Shown here: piece after piece, positions 27,323 through 37,752 of the stretch
How positions within the stretch are numbered: the stretch's first letter is position 1
How the letters are laid out: every line of letters starts with the position of its first letter
Source of the DNA: Nostoc sp. RI_552
Lineage (GTDB): Bacteria; Cyanobacteriota; Cyanobacteriia; Cyanobacteriales; Nostocaceae
Length of the DNA: 64,000 nt
NCBI GenBank assembly: GCA_016124525.1
Contig: WGNO01000020.1
Location: 45,117 to 109,116, forward strand
Direction of reading: 5' to 3'
The notes under the pieces: model-generated
The model's database searches: none
Told to the model about the DNA's origin: nothing
The model's input: the letters and a program-made list of their open reading frames with translations, nothing else
Program-made: the position numbers and the translations under genes

Positions 27323-27430
27323 CTAGTTCATGTTACCCAGTCGTAACTCGGCTTGTTTTAGGGTTGTGGCGATGGCTTTTGCTAGTAAAATAGGTTCGCT
27401 GATGACTTGGGCGGTTTCAATGGTAGTATT
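27323..27430 (-). pseudogene. Coding-like fragment downstream of sbcC
   Basis: On the minus strand a short frame reads NTTIETAQVISEPILLAKAI and ATTLKQAELRLGNMN before a TAG. It has protein-like composition but no ATG, GTG or TTG start, and begins just after the sbcC stop in another frame. It may be the last codons of a lost gene that once followed sbcC. I do not recognise the family. Confidence 0.3.
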
Positions 27431-27440
27431 TTGATGTTTT

Positions 27441-30400
27441 TTAAGGAGATTTAATCAGATTTTTACCAGCAGTGATTTGAATTTGTTCATTAATGATCCG
27501 AGAGCCTTCTGGAAACTTTTCTACTTTAATTTGCGTTCCTAACTCTTCTCCTAGAGCATGAACATGAGTAATTACCCCCACTAATTTGTCTTGCTGACCC
27601 AAAGATTGTAGGACAGTTGAGACGCTTTGCAGGGTTTCAGCATCTAATGTTCCAAATCCCTCATCTATAAACAGACTGCCTAACTTAGCTCCTCTTGATA
27701 GCTTTTCTGAGAGTGCTAAAGCCAGGGATAAAGAAGCCGCAAAGGTTTCACCACCGGATAGCGTCTGTACCCGTCTTTTTTCGCCACCACTCCAATTATC
27801 TTCTACATGGTATTCTTTATTGTCATATTTTAAGGCATATCGCTGTTCTGTAAGTTCTCGCAGAAACACTGTTGCTTGTTCTACTAACTCCTGCTCAAAA
27901 TGTTGAAGAATATAGGCTTGAAAACGATCTGATTTTAACTCTTTGGATAATATAAGATAAGTTTCTAAATCTTGCTCTTTGCTGGATAGTTGACCTTGTA
28001 ATTTCTCTGCTTGCTCTCGCTGGTCTTCAGCTTTAGTAATCGAAAGTTTTAAATTGTTGTATTCATCTTGTGATTGCTTAAGCTTTTCTTCCGCAGTAAC
28101 AACAGACTTTTTATGTTGGGCAATTATTTCAGGATTTGTTGTTTTATTGTCGATTTCTTTAGTTTCTTGGGTGACAAGAGTTTCTAACTTAAGTTTTTTA
28201 TTGTCGTATTCTGTAATTTGCTGCTGCCATTTATTTTGTACTTCTGGTGATGATTTGCTTTCTTCAAACATTGCTTCTGTAAAGTTTTCTGATGACAAAC
28301 GAGTTTGCCATTCATCTTCTATTTGTACTTTTGCATTAGAAGCTAAATCAAAGTCTTCTCGTACTTTTAAATCATTTTGTTGGGATTGCATAAATTCATC
28401 ACGAGCGCATTGATAAAACTTATGTGCCTGCTGAAGACGATTATCTGAATCTTGTTTAGATTGTTCTAGTTTTCGGACTAAATTCTCGTAAGAATCACCA
28501 CCAGTAAGTTTTGAAAGTTTGTCTGATATTTCCTGAAGTTGTGTTTTTTGGCGTTCTACTTCATTTGCTGCATCTTGATGCTGGGCTTGGGTATCTGATA
28601 ACTTATCTTTGGCAAATTTCAACTTTTGTTCACTTTTATTAACTTCCTCATCTGCTTTATCTTTTTTGATTAAATATTCCTGATATTTAGTATCCCTTTC
28701 ATGTAGTGTTTTGCATTCCTTCTGAAGCGCCTGAACATCCCATGTATCTGTTTTTAATATGGCAATAATTTTTTGTGTTTCTGCCTGCAATTCGACTTCT
28801 TTAGCTGCTAATATTTGGAGGTATTCGATTTCTTGTTTATTTAGTTCATCTCTTGTAGTTTCAGCTTTAGTTTTGGCATCAGCAGCTTTTTGACGGTTTT
28901 TCTCAGCAGTCTGAGCGCGTTTTTCTAATGCTTTAATATCCTCTGAAGATTCTAGTTGTGGTAATAAGTTATCTTGTGGGTATACTCCACCGCAAACAGG
29001 ACAATCGTCACCCGTATGGAGCAATGCTCGTAAAGCAGAGGCATAATTTTGTTGTGTAGCAGTATCTAATTTAGCACGAATTTTTTCACATTCTTCTATG
29101 GATTTTTTGAGATTTAAAATAGCACACTGATAATCATTATCGGCAGTTTTTAATTGTTGGGTGATTTGTTGCAGTTTTGAGCGATCGCTTTCGACTTGCT
29201 TTTGAATGCCTTCCCATTTAATTAATAGTGGGTTAACTTGATTAAGCTGCTCTAGCCTTGTGCCACCAGGGGAATATTGAGAAAGTTCATTTTTAGCTTC
29301 AGTAAATATCTGATTTTTCTCCGCTAATTCGGTTTCAGCATTTTTTACCGCTTTGTTGGACTCAGTTACAAGTTTGATTTTGTCAGCTAATATTTTTTCC
29401 AACCGTTTTACTTCATCGTTAATTCCACGCTCCTGTTCTTCATAGATTTTGGCAGCATTAAGAGCTTCTTCTTGCTGTTTTAGCTGTGGTGCGATTTTAG
29501 CTTGATCAGCTTGTACTTGACTTAAATTATCCTCCTGCTTTTTCAAAGCATATTCTTTATCAATCAAAGCTTTAGCAGCATTCTCAGCAGCAATTTTGGT
29601 GTCATTATAACGAGTACGAGCAGAATTTACTGATGTCCAAGTGGCTGATAGGCGATCGCAAACTCGCCCTTGTTCTAATTGCCGCTTTAAAACACTTATT
29701 TCTGTAGTTTGTGTATTTAATTCCTCAAGTTCCCGTCGCAAATCTGATAAATTTTGAAGACGCTGAAATAATTTAATTTCTGTCTCTAAAGCTGTTTTTT
29801 TATTGGCAATTGCTTCATTTAACCGTGGTAATTCTTGTTCTAGAAAATGAGAGCGATCGCGTTGATAATTTAATTCTATATCTGATACCAAATCACCCAT
29901 ATTTATTAGCTGTTGTTGAATACTATTGTATTCACCTTTAATAAAATTAGCTTTATTTTCAGCCTTTTGACGCATAGCTGGAAAAATCTTTTCGTATCCA
30001 GCCAAGTGACTTAATATCTTTCGTCGGTCAGCACCTTTGCCTTTAAGAAATTCATCAAATTGTCCTTGAGGTAGGAGGATAACTTTTGTAAAAGTCTCAA
30101 AATTCATCCTCAAAATATTCTCAATAGTAGCATTAATATCTGCTTCCTTTTGTTCTCCTAAAGGTTGCCAATCGTTTTGAATACGCTTTTCTAACTTGAA
30201 ATTCACCTGAGGTGGTTTATCAAGATTGCGATATAACCACGAGCGAAAAACTTGATATTCAAAGTTGTCTACCAAAAAGCGTAATGATACCTGTAATTTT
30301 GAACTACCCTGACTCAGTAATTCTTTGGGTTGAGTCTTGCCGCTAAATCTTGCTACCTTTCCATAAAGTGCCAAAGTCATGGCATCGAGCAAAGAAGATT

Positions 30401-30512
30401 TACCCGCACCAGTAGGTCCAGTAATAGCAAATAACTCCAGTTGCTCAAAATTAATGTTGTTCTTATTACGAAAACTGGTAAAACCTTCTACAGTTAGTTC
30501 AAGTGGTCGCAT
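27441..30512 (-). CDS. sbcC: Exonuclease subunit SbcC (Rad50-like SMC ATPase)
   Basis: The 1023-residue protein has the Rad50/SbcC layout. Walker A GPTGAGKSSLLDAM lies at about residues 32-45. Long coiled coils flank a zinc hook CPVC at about 504-507. The ABC signature LSGGETFAASLSLALAL and Walker B LFIDEGFGTLD complete the C-terminal lobe. It forms a complex with SbcD that processes DNA ends and hairpins. Its start overlaps sbcD by 14 bases. It is the last gene of the four-gene operon with nurA and herA. Confidence 0.95.
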   Translation of the reverse strand: MRPLELTVEGFTSFRNKNNINFEQLELFAITGPTGAGKSSLLDAMTLALYGKVARFSGKTQPKELLSQGSSKLQVSLRFLVDNFEYQVFRSWLYRNLDKPPQVNFKLEKRIQNDWQPLGEQKEADINATIENILRMNFETFTKVILLPQGQFDEFLKGKGADRRKILSHLAGYEKIFPAMRQKAENKANFIKGEYNSIQQQLINMGDLVSDIELNYQRDRSHFLEQELPRLNEAIANKKTALETEIKLFQRLQNLSDLRRELEELNTQTTEISVLKRQLEQGRVCDRLSATWTSVNSARTRYNDTKIAAENAAKALIDKEYALKKQEDNLSQVQADQAKIAPQLKQQEEALNAAKIYEEQERGINDEVKRLEKILADKIKLVTESNKAVKNAETELAEKNQIFTEAKNELSQYSPGGTRLEQLNQVNPLLIKWEGIQKQVESDRSKLQQITQQLKTADNDYQCAILNLKKSIEECEKIRAKLDTATQQNYASALRALLHTGDDCPVCGGVYPQDNLLPQLESSEDIKALEKRAQTAEKNRQKAADAKTKAETTRDELNKQEIEYLQILAAKEVELQAETQKIIAILKTDTWDVQALQKECKTLHERDTKYQEYLIKKDKADEEVNKSEQKLKFAKDKLSDTQAQHQDAANEVERQKTQLQEISDKLSKLTGGDSYENLVRKLEQSKQDSDNRLQQAHKFYQCARDEFMQSQQNDLKVREDFDLASNAKVQIEDEWQTRLSSENFTEAMFEESKSSPEVQNKWQQQITEYDNKKLKLETLVTQETKEIDNKTTNPEIIAQHKKSVVTAEEKLKQSQDEYNNLKLSITKAEDQREQAEKLQGQLSSKEQDLETYLILSKELKSDRFQAYILQHFEQELVEQATVFLRELTEQRYALKYDNKEYHVEDNWSGGEKRRVQTLSGGETFAASLSLALALSEKLSRGAKLGSLFIDEGFGTLDAETLQSVSTVLQSLGQQDKLVGVITHVHALGEELGTQIKVEKFPEGSRIINEQIQITAGKNLIKSP

Positions 30513-31680
30513 CTTGGGTTTCCTTTATTTCCTTGTATAGTTCCTCAAACTTTGCCACAACAGCAGGAGTAGGTGTTGTGTTTAATTCTTCTTGGAAGTA
30601 GCGTTTAAATTCTTCTATTGGATCAAACTCTTCCTGGTTTACAGATTTTTGCTGATTTGACTTAACTTCTGGATAACGCGGCTGGATTTGCAATACTTTA
30701 TCACCACAAATTTTGCGAATTTTGTCAGTTAATCCCTCTTGAGGTGTTTGCAGGTTGATGATTACCTTGAGATAACCAGAATAATCCTGGTATGGTTCTA
30801 ATTTTTCTTCATAATCACTCAATTCACATTCGATTATATGCAAAGGTTTTTGACAGGGAATAGATATAAACTCAGGTTTTTTCGCAGGAGAACCAGGCTC
30901 AACATCAATTAAATAAAATCCCTTATCTTCCCCAGCTTCACCAAAGTCTACTTGAATCAAAGAACCGGAATAGTAAGTAGGAGCCGCAACGGGAATTTGT
31001 TGAGGTTTATGGATGTGTCCGAGAGCAATATACTGAGCTTCAGCAGGTAGGCTTTGTCCAGCCAAGGCATAGGTTTCTTTGGTGTGATGACGAGCTTCGG
31101 ATTGAGCTAACCTAGCACCATCAATAGTGAGATGAGCCATGAGGATATTCACACTGTCATCTTGAAAACCAGTGGCTAACTTGTTGAGCAAGTAGCCTAC
31201 CCTTTCTCTGTAGTGGTTTATTTGGTCTAACTCGTCCATTGTCCACAGATTCTCAACTGTTAACAGTCGCCGTTCTGAAGCAAAAGGCATAGCAGCTACA
31301 CGCAGTTTGCCGTTAGAGGTTTCTAAAGAGATTAAACCCCCTTGGTTAACGCGACGAGGTTTCCCTAAAATCTGCACGCCAGCTAAAGCTAAAAGATTAG
31401 CTATACCATCAAAGCGGGAGGCGGAATCATGATTGCCAGCGATGGCTATTGCAGGAATTTTGGCGGTTTGTAACCCTTTAAAAAACTGATAGGCAACTCT
31501 CTCGGCCTCTGGTGGGGGATTAGAAGTTTCAAAAATATCCCCTGCAATTAACACCGCATCAACTTCTAATTCTTGGGCTTGTCGCAAAAGTTCCTTAAGA
31601 GCAAATTCAATTTCCGGGGTGCGCTCCTTTCCTTTGAGATTACGCCCTAAATGCCAGTCAGATGTATGAATTAAACGCAC
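30499..31680 (-). CDS. sbcD: Exonuclease subunit SbcD (Mre11-like nuclease)
   Basis: The 393-residue calcineurin-like phosphoesterase shows all metal motifs: HTSDWHLGRNLKG, IAGDIFETSNPPPEAE, IAGNHDSASRF, MAHLTIDGA and IALGHIHKPQ. These form the two-metal nuclease centre of Mre11/SbcD. A capping domain and a C-terminal helical region that binds the SbcC coiled-coil base follow. It starts 8 bases after herA and overlaps sbcC. Confidence 0.95.
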   Translation of the reverse strand: MRLIHTSDWHLGRNLKGKERTPEIEFALKELLRQAQELEVDAVLIAGDIFETSNPPPEAERVAYQFFKGLQTAKIPAIAIAGNHDSASRFDGIANLLALAGVQILGKPRRVNQGGLISLETSNGKLRVAAMPFASERRLLTVENLWTMDELDQINHYRERVGYLLNKLATGFQDDSVNILMAHLTIDGARLAQSEARHHTKETYALAGQSLPAEAQYIALGHIHKPQQIPVAAPTYYSGSLIQVDFGEAGEDKGFYLIDVEPGSPAKKPEFISIPCQKPLHIIECELSDYEEKLEPYQDYSGYLKVIINLQTPQEGLTDKIRKICGDKVLQIQPRYPEVKSNQQKSVNQEEFDPIEEFKRYFQEELNTTPTPAVVAKFEELYKEIKETQDATT

Positions 31681-31688
31681 GATTCCTC

Positions 31689-33455
31689 CTAAAAACGATC
31701 AATATCAGTTTCGATAATGGCAATTTCTGCTTGGCTCAGAAACACTTCCTCTTTGCGTGTCGCATAGGCTGGGAAGGGGAAATTAACCAAGATTGGTGCG
31801 GGGACTTCTGGCTGATGCACAAACATCGTGCCAGATTTAAGAAATAAAGCTCGTTTGCGACAAGAACCAGTCAGAAAGTTGTATTCAGGGCGTTCTGCTT
31901 CTGCTGAATCTAACCTGCCTACAACACGGATAGCTGCTTGTCCAACAACACGCCGTTCAACTTCTGAAGCTGTTTGCTGTGCGCCAATTAATATGATTCC
32001 CAAAGAGCGCCCCCGTTCTGCAATGTCTACCAGCAAATCTTTAATTGGGCTACGTCCATCGCGGGGGGCATATTTATTTAACTCGTCTAAAACGATGAAA
32101 ACAACAGGTTCTCTACCTTGTTTTTCTTTTTGAAAAAATAGCTTTTGGAGTAAGACACCCACAACAAATTTTTGAGCGCGGGCGGTGAGTTTGTGAATAT
32201 CCGTCACGGTTAATTGAGCATCTGAAGCTAGTGGATTGAGTTTATATTTAGCAACTTCATCTGGTGATAAATCACCTCTTATTAAATGACTAACTTCACT
32301 ACTGATACCGTACAAACGTCGAATCATGGCTTCAGCAGTAGCTGGTGCATTTCGACCTAACCAGCGTCGGTTTTCTTCTCTATCTTCGTCATTGAGAAGT
32401 TTATCTTCTAAAAAGTCGATTAAATCTCTAAAAGTTTTAATTTTTGTTTTGTTATGTTCCCCAAATGCTTCTACTTCTAAATAAGCTTGGAGTTTATGCC
32501 GCCGCTTCCTATCACTCTCATCATTTTCTTCTGCTAGTCGTGCTAATCGTTCTTCCACTGTTGTCACTAAGTAAGATAAATTTCCCCTGTCTAAATCTTC
32601 TCCCGTGAACAAGAAGCGAAATAGGCGTTCGCGGCACAGTTCCCGGAGACTCCACAAATACACTGATATCCCTTCAGAACGCTGTTCTAAATCAGAGTCA
32701 ACCGTCTGGGAATCTTTTTTGGGAGCAGCACGAAAACTTGTACTTTTAAAAGGTTGTATGGGTAATTTTAAGATTTCATATTTATTTTTATTTTGGTCAC
32801 TTATAGAATCACCATAAATTTGATTGAGCTTGTCTAAGAAGAATAAATCCTCTCCTTTGACATTAAAAATTAGTGCTTTGGTATTAGCTTTATAAGAACC
32901 TAAAACAGGAGAATTGAAAATAGAGTATAACAGGAACAAAGCATAAGATGTTTTGGTAGCAACTCCAGAAACACCGGAGATATTCACATGAGCGCCTTTC
33001 TCGCCATTAATAAATGAATAGTTAAAATAAGCTGCATTACCGTTATTCATAATACCAGCCGGAATCGGGGTATCCATGCTCTCAAAATATAAAGCCGATG
33101 CTAATTGCTTATCTACAGCTAGGTAAACTTTATCGCCTGGTTGTGGGGGTAAATATTCTTCTGGTTCAATTCTTGTGACTTGAACGTGAGCAGTATAAGA
33201 AATATTGATGGGTAAAGTCCCCTTTTTCGCTACTAATAAAGTATCAGTATCAAACTGGGCTCCTTCGTATTGAGTGCGAACATAGTCAACTACCCCATAA
33301 AAGTGAACTTTCCTATTATTATCAGGACGATGAGTTTCCACTTCTACAACATCATCTAAGCGCAAAACTTTTTCCGAGTCTACTGCTATCCAAAATTCTA
33401 AAGGAGTAGCTTCTTGAGTACCAAGCACGTAACCAATTACTTCAGAAGATGTCAT
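31689..33455 (-). CDS. herA: HerA-type hexameric DNA translocase
   Basis: The 588-residue protein has an N-terminal HAS-barrel-like domain (GYVLGTQEATPLEFWIAVDS). A RecA-like ATPase core follows with Walker B VVFIVLDELNKYAPRDG (about residue 455), a sensor segment GIILIGAQQTASEVERRVVG, and the RVVGRLD arginine region. The P-loop position (about residue 160) reads GVSGVATKTSY rather than GxxGxGKS. HerA pumps DNA for the NurA nuclease. The start overlaps nurA by 4 bases (ATGA), so the two are translationally coupled. Confidence 0.88.
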   Translation of the reverse strand: MTSSEVIGYVLGTQEATPLEFWIAVDSEKVLRLDDVVEVETHRPDNNRKVHFYGVVDYVRTQYEGAQFDTDTLLVAKKGTLPINISYTAHVQVTRIEPEEYLPPQPGDKVYLAVDKQLASALYFESMDTPIPAGIMNNGNAAYFNYSFINGEKGAHVNISGVSGVATKTSYALFLLYSIFNSPVLGSYKANTKALIFNVKGEDLFFLDKLNQIYGDSISDQNKNKYEILKLPIQPFKSTSFRAAPKKDSQTVDSDLEQRSEGISVYLWSLRELCRERLFRFLFTGEDLDRGNLSYLVTTVEERLARLAEENDESDRKRRHKLQAYLEVEAFGEHNKTKIKTFRDLIDFLEDKLLNDEDREENRRWLGRNAPATAEAMIRRLYGISSEVSHLIRGDLSPDEVAKYKLNPLASDAQLTVTDIHKLTARAQKFVVGVLLQKLFFQKEKQGREPVVFIVLDELNKYAPRDGRSPIKDLLVDIAERGRSLGIILIGAQQTASEVERRVVGQAAIRVVGRLDSAEAERPEYNFLTGSCRKRALFLKSGTMFVHQPEVPAPILVNFPFPAYATRKEEVFLSQAEIAIIETDIDRF

Positions 33456-34492
33456 TTATTCCCTCCAACAGATGCCAAAAAGTTTTGTAATCGCCGTTTA
33501 ATTAATGTTGCGTCTCCCATACGTCTACCTAATTCCCGTTCTAAAGCACCAACAGGTGCAAGGTTCTGTGGAGCGCGAGGGTCTTTTGAGGGATGAGAAG
33601 CATAATAGGGGATTAAATAGCAAGTTTGATTTGCTATTTCTGTTGCTCTGTCTATGCCATTTTTTATAGATAACTCCAGCCGGACAATACCATGTAAATC
33701 GTGATAGCCAAGTTGTTTATTGAAATGTTGATAACTACCAGATTTTAAATACCATGAATACTGGTATCTATTTTTCAATTTAATTTCAAAAATAGGTGTG
33801 CGCTGTCCTGGCAACAATTTCCATAGGAAAGGGGCATATTTTTCAGGTAGGTATTGTCTATGCATTGTTTTGACATAGCCCAAGGTAAGAACTGGGGATT
33901 CATATCGCAATGATCCATCACGAATTACCAAGGTCTCTGCATCTTTTATGTCTAGTTTGCCTACTAGCTTTTCTTCTGCTTTCAACATGGCTGTTTCGAC
34001 AATTGCCCCCCGTGCTGCTGGGGTATTGTCAAATTTATCGTTAAATGCTTTGTAAAATAATTTTGATTTGCTTCCAAAAGGGCAAGGAATGGCTGTTGAT
34101 ACAGCTTCTTGTTCTCCACCAAACCCTATAACTCGGTGAATATCAATTTCTGGATCGAGATAACTCGCTTTAGGAATAGTTCTATCTATTACCACAGCAC
34201 CCACAGCGATTGTGCCAAAAACACCGTAGGTTATTGTGTTGCCTTCACCACCTATGAGGGCTGCATCTAGCCGCAGCCGCCCGTCGGTAAAGATAAGGCG
34301 ATTAGGTAGCAATGGCGGCTCTTGAGATTCAAAACTATCCCAATTATCAGTTTCTACTGTAGGGTTAACTTCGCTTTCTGAGAGCGCAAGTTCCTCGTTA
34401 ATTTGAATTTGTGGTTCATAGTCATTACCCCAGGGTTCGAGGCGAAAGTTATGCGATCGCCAAAAGTTATTTACATGATTGTTCTCCAGCAT
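33452..34492 (-). CDS. nurA: NurA 5'-3' nuclease of DNA end resection
   Basis: The protein, about 346 residues, has the NurA domain: the first metal-binding Asp in LIFTDGRLRLDAALIG (about residue 75), LRYESPVLTLGYVKTMHRQY, an interior beta core, and the C-terminal PRAPQNLAPVGALERELGRR helix. NurA digests 5' strands together with HerA. I prefer the ATG at 34492 to the earlier in-frame one at 34546, because the extra residues are hydrophobic and unlike the family. It is the first gene of the operon. Confidence 0.85.
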   Translation of the reverse strand: MLENNHVNNFWRSHNFRLEPWGNDYEPQIQINEELALSESEVNPTVETDNWDSFESQEPPLLPNRLIFTDGRLRLDAALIGGEGNTITYGVFGTIAVGAVVIDRTIPKASYLDPEIDIHRVIGFGGEQEAVSTAIPCPFGSKSKLFYKAFNDKFDNTPAARGAIVETAMLKAEEKLVGKLDIKDAETLVIRDGSLRYESPVLTLGYVKTMHRQYLPEKYAPFLWKLLPGQRTPIFEIKLKNRYQYSWYLKSGSYQHFNKQLGYHDLHGIVRLELSIKNGIDRATEIANQTCYLIPYYASHPSKDPRAPQNLAPVGALERELGRRMGDATLIKRRLQNFLASVGGNK

Positions 34493-34829
34493 TATTTTCA
34501 AGTTTGAAGTTTCAAATTTGAACAGTAAAGCCAGTAGAAAAAACACTTAAGTATGACGTTATAATAAAGTACAATTTGATGTTGATATGCCATCGCTTAC
34601 GGTGATTTATCTCTTGCTGTTAAAACTTAGTATTGTTGTCAAGCTGCGGTTAAATTCCTTAAGTTCAAATCATCTCTTTATTTGTGTAATACATATGTAC
34701 TAAACCTATATGTAATTCATTCCTAGATTATACAGATGGCTGGAAGAACCCTTATCCAATCAATACAGTATGCAAATTTACTGCCTCAACTCATACATAG
34801 GCTGTCATAGTGCTTTTAGTTTTTAACTG

Positions 34830-35068
34830 TGGGGGTGTGGTGGGCTAGGGACTTTAGTCACGGCTCTAAAAACCAATTTAATGAATATCAATTTCAATGC
34901 ATAATGTACTCAGGAACCGATAGAGATGTTGCGGCCGCTCTGGTAGTCTCTATAGGCGGACTTGCAGCCGTGAGACACACGGTCAAGATGTTTGCTGAGG
35001 GTAAATTCATTGGAGTCCCTGTGAAGCAAGAATCCCCCGGCTTTTGGCCGTGGGGAGTGTCAAAGTAA
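34830..35068 (+). mobile_element. Third tnpB-type remnant with right-end hairpin, upstream of pheT
   Basis: The plus strand encodes a TnpB C-terminal piece: CIMYSGTDRDVAAALVVSIG (second half of the zinc finger, without intact cysteines, and the RuvC-III Asp), then [20 protein letters not shown]. The hairpin CCCCCGGCTTTTGGCCGTGGGG (35034-35055) is the usual right end of such elements. The 5' part of the gene is missing. This lineage differs from the tnpB remnants at 12.9 and 22.8 kb. Confidence 0.75.
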
Positions 35069-35099
35069 TCGGCAATATTTCAACAAACAAGCACACTCC

Positions 35100-37535
35100 A
35101 TGCGTATTTCTCTAAATTGGTTGCGGGAACTGGTAGAAATTAAACTTAGTCCAGAAGAATTAGCTGAAACCCTTACATTGGCTGGGTTTGAAGTAGAAGA
35201 TATTGAAGACCGCCACAGTTGGGCTAATGGCGTAGTGGTGGGGAAAGTGCTTGAGCGTGAACCCCACCCCAACGCTGATAAATTAAGTGTTTGTCAGGTG
35301 GATATCGGGGGATCTGAGACTTTAAATATTGTCTGCGGTGCGCCCAATGTCCGGGCTGATATTTATGTAGCAGTGGCAACTACAGGGACTTATTTACCCA
35401 ACATAGATTTAAAAATTAAACCTGCAAAACTACGCGGTGTTCCATCCCAAGGTATGATCTGCTCTTTAAAGGAACTGGGTTTACCCAGTGATGTAGACGG
35501 AATTCATATTTTTTCCCAAGAAAATCTGCCTTTGGGTAGTGATGTGCGTCCCTTGTTGGGTTTAGACGATGTAATTTTAGACGTAACCGCCACCGCTAAT
35601 CGTGCTGATGCTCTTTGTATGGTGGGAATAGCCCGGGAAGTTGCAGCTTTAACTGGTGGAAAATTAAACATTCCTTTACCTGAAGCCATATTAGTTCCAG
35701 GAACTGGGGGTAATTTAGGATTAAAAATTGCTGACCACCACGCTTGTCCGGCTTATATTGGCACGGTAATTGAAGAGGTGAAAATTGCTCCTTCTCCTGA
35801 TTGGTTGCAAGAGCGTTTACGAGCTGCTGGGGTGCGACCGATAAATAATGTTGTGGATATCACTAACTATGTATTGTGGGAATGGGGACAACCCCTCCAC
35901 GCTTTTGACAAAGATTGTTTACACTCTGTTGCTGGTAGTGAAGTTTTAACTATTGGTGTTCGCTTCGCTAGTTCTGGGGAATCTTTGAAAACCTTAGATG
36001 GGCAAACTCGCAATTTATCACCCCACAATTTGTTGATTACGGCCAATAATAAACCAGTTGCACTCGCAGGAGTGATGGGTGGAGAAGAAACCGAGGTTGA
36101 TAACACTACTCAAAATTTAGTTTTAGAGGCAGCATTATTTGATTCTGTGGTCATTCGCCGTTCTTCCCGGAATGTTGGGTTAAGAAGCGAGGCTTCGGGA
36201 AGATATGAACGGGGGGTTAACCGGGCTGAATTGGAAATAGCCTGTAACCGCGCTTTATCACTTTTGAGGGAACTGGCTGATGGGGTAATTGTACAACAGG
36301 TCGTTGCTGATACTCGCCCAGACTCCTCTACTTGGAGTCGTTCTATTATCCTGCGTCTAAACCGAGTTAATAGGGTTTTAGGACCTGTGGATTTGGGAGA
36401 GGAAACAGGAGAAATTACAGAAGCAGATGTTGAGCGCATTCTTTCTGCGTTGGGTTGTCAGGTTACTCCTGGGAGTGAAGGAACTTGGACGGTTACAGTA
36501 CCGCCTTATCGTTACCGCGATTTAGAACGGGAAATTGATTTAATTGAAGAAATAGCCCGTTTATATGGCTATGATAATTTTTGTGATACTTTACCAGATA
36601 AATCCGAGGCTGGTTATTTGCCTGTAGATCAAGAATTAATCCGCCAGTTACGTGCTTTTATGCGAGCTGAAGGATTGACGGAAGTTATGCATTATTCTTT
36701 GGTGAAACCAGGAAATGATAGACAGATAGTCTTGAGTAATCCTTTATTTGCTGAATATTCAGCACTCCGGACTGATTTGATTTCAGGATTGATTGATGCT
36801 TTTCAATATAATTTGGAGCAAGGAAATGGTTCTCTCAATGCTTTTGATATGGGGCGCATTTTCTGGCAAGAAGAAGAGGGTTTGCAAGAAACCGATGCGA
36901 TCGCTGGTATTATGGGGGGTGACATTTCACTAGGCAGATGGTCAAGAGGTAGCGCTGAACAGCCCATGACCTGGTTTGATGCTAAAGGTATTTTGGAAAG
37001 TGTCTTCGCTGCACTTAAGTTAAAGGTAGAATATCAACCTGATTGTCGTGATGAACGCTTACATCCAGGACGCACTGCTTCTTTGTGGGTGGGAGGTAAC
37101 AGACTTGGTATTTTTGGACAACTTCATCCGCAATTGCGACAAGGTCAGGGTTTACCTGATTCTGTGTATGTGTTCCAATTAGATGTAAATGTGCTGTTGG
37201 ATGCTTTGGATGAAGATGAAATTTTAGTTCCTACTTTTCATCGTTATTCTACTTACCCAGCCTGCGATCGCGATATTGCTTTTTTCGCACCAGTAAATGT
37301 CTCTGTGGCAGAAATTGAAAAATCTATTAATAAGGCTGCAAAGGGTCTGCTGGAATCTGTGGAATTGTTTGATGAGTATCGTGGTGAAAATGTACCGGAA
37401 GGGCAACGCAGTTTGGCGTTTCGTTTAGTATATCGTGGTGGCGATCACACTCTCAGCGATGCAGAAGTAGAACCTGTACACAATAAAGTCCGCGAGGCTT
37501 TGGTAGAAAAATTTGGCGTTAACCTCAGAAGTTAG
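35100..37535 (+). CDS. pheT: Phenylalanyl-tRNA synthetase beta chain
   Basis: The 811-residue protein has the full PheT domain order: N-terminal tRNA-binding OB domain ([20 protein letters not shown]), B3/B4 editing module ([20 protein letters not shown]), B5 domain, catalytic-like core ([20 protein letters not shown]), and a C-terminal anticodon-binding fold ([19 protein letters not shown]). It pairs with PheS, which is not nearby. The start ATG lies 32 bases after the mobile-element remnant, so part of the upstream control region has been replaced. Confidence 0.96.
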   Translation: MRISLNWLRELVEIKLSPEELAETLTLAGFEVEDIEDRHSWANGVVVGKVLEREPHPNADKLSVCQVDIGGSETLNIVCGAPNVRADIYVAVATTGTYLPNIDLKIKPAKLRGVPSQGMICSLKELGLPSDVDGIHIFSQENLPLGSDVRPLLGLDDVILDVTATANRADALCMVGIAREVAALTGGKLNIPLPEAILVPGTGGNLGLKIADHHACPAYIGTVIEEVKIAPSPDWLQERLRAAGVRPINNVVDITNYVLWEWGQPLHAFDKDCLHSVAGSEVLTIGVRFASSGESLKTLDGQTRNLSPHNLLITANNKPVALAGVMGGEETEVDNTTQNLVLEAALFDSVVIRRSSRNVGLRSEASGRYERGVNRAELEIACNRALSLLRELADGVIVQQVVADTRPDSSTWSRSIILRLNRVNRVLGPVDLGEETGEITEADVERILSALGCQVTPGSEGTWTVTVPPYRYRDLEREIDLIEEIARLYGYDNFCDTLPDKSEAGYLPVDQELIRQLRAFMRAEGLTEVMHYSLVKPGNDRQIVLSNPLFAEYSALRTDLISGLIDAFQYNLEQGNGSLNAFDMGRIFWQEEEGLQETDAIAGIMGGDISLGRWSRGSAEQPMTWFDAKGILESVFAALKLKVEYQPDCRDERLHPGRTASLWVGGNRLGIFGQLHPQLRQGQGLPDSVYVFQLDVNVLLDALDEDEILVPTFHRYSTYPACDRDIAFFAPVNVSVAEIEKSINKAAKGLLESVELFDEYRGENVPEGQRSLAFRLVYRGGDHTLSDAEVEPVHNKVREALVEKFGVNLRS

Positions 37536-37545
37536 TCAACACAAG

Positions 37546-37580
37546 TTGGAGGTTTTGATCTTCAAAACCTCCAATTCTTA
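37546..37580 (+). terminator. Terminator after pheT
   Basis: A 13-bp perfect stem (TTGGAGGTTTTGA/TCAAAACCTCCAA) with a 3-base loop lies 11 bases after the pheT stop and is followed by TTCTTA. Confidence 0.8.
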
Positions 37581-37752
37581 CTGGAATTTCTATGTAGTGT
37601 GATAACTTATTTTTTTTATTTGGCATAATTAGATAGTCTTATTCATGAACTCTATGAGTGGTTATGTTTGACTATGTCTGATTATATTTTTGTTATTGTA
37701 TCCACTAAAATAGTAGTATATGAAAATTGTTGCGTCGAGATAATCAGTAGTT

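Noticed and set aside
28054..28413. 119-codon plus-strand frame inside sbcC
   Set aside because: Antisense of the coiled-coil region, giving a Ser/Cys-rich artificial peptide.
36110..36439. 109-codon minus-strand frame inside pheT
   Set aside because: Fully inside a conserved synthetase gene on the other strand; composition is a shadow.
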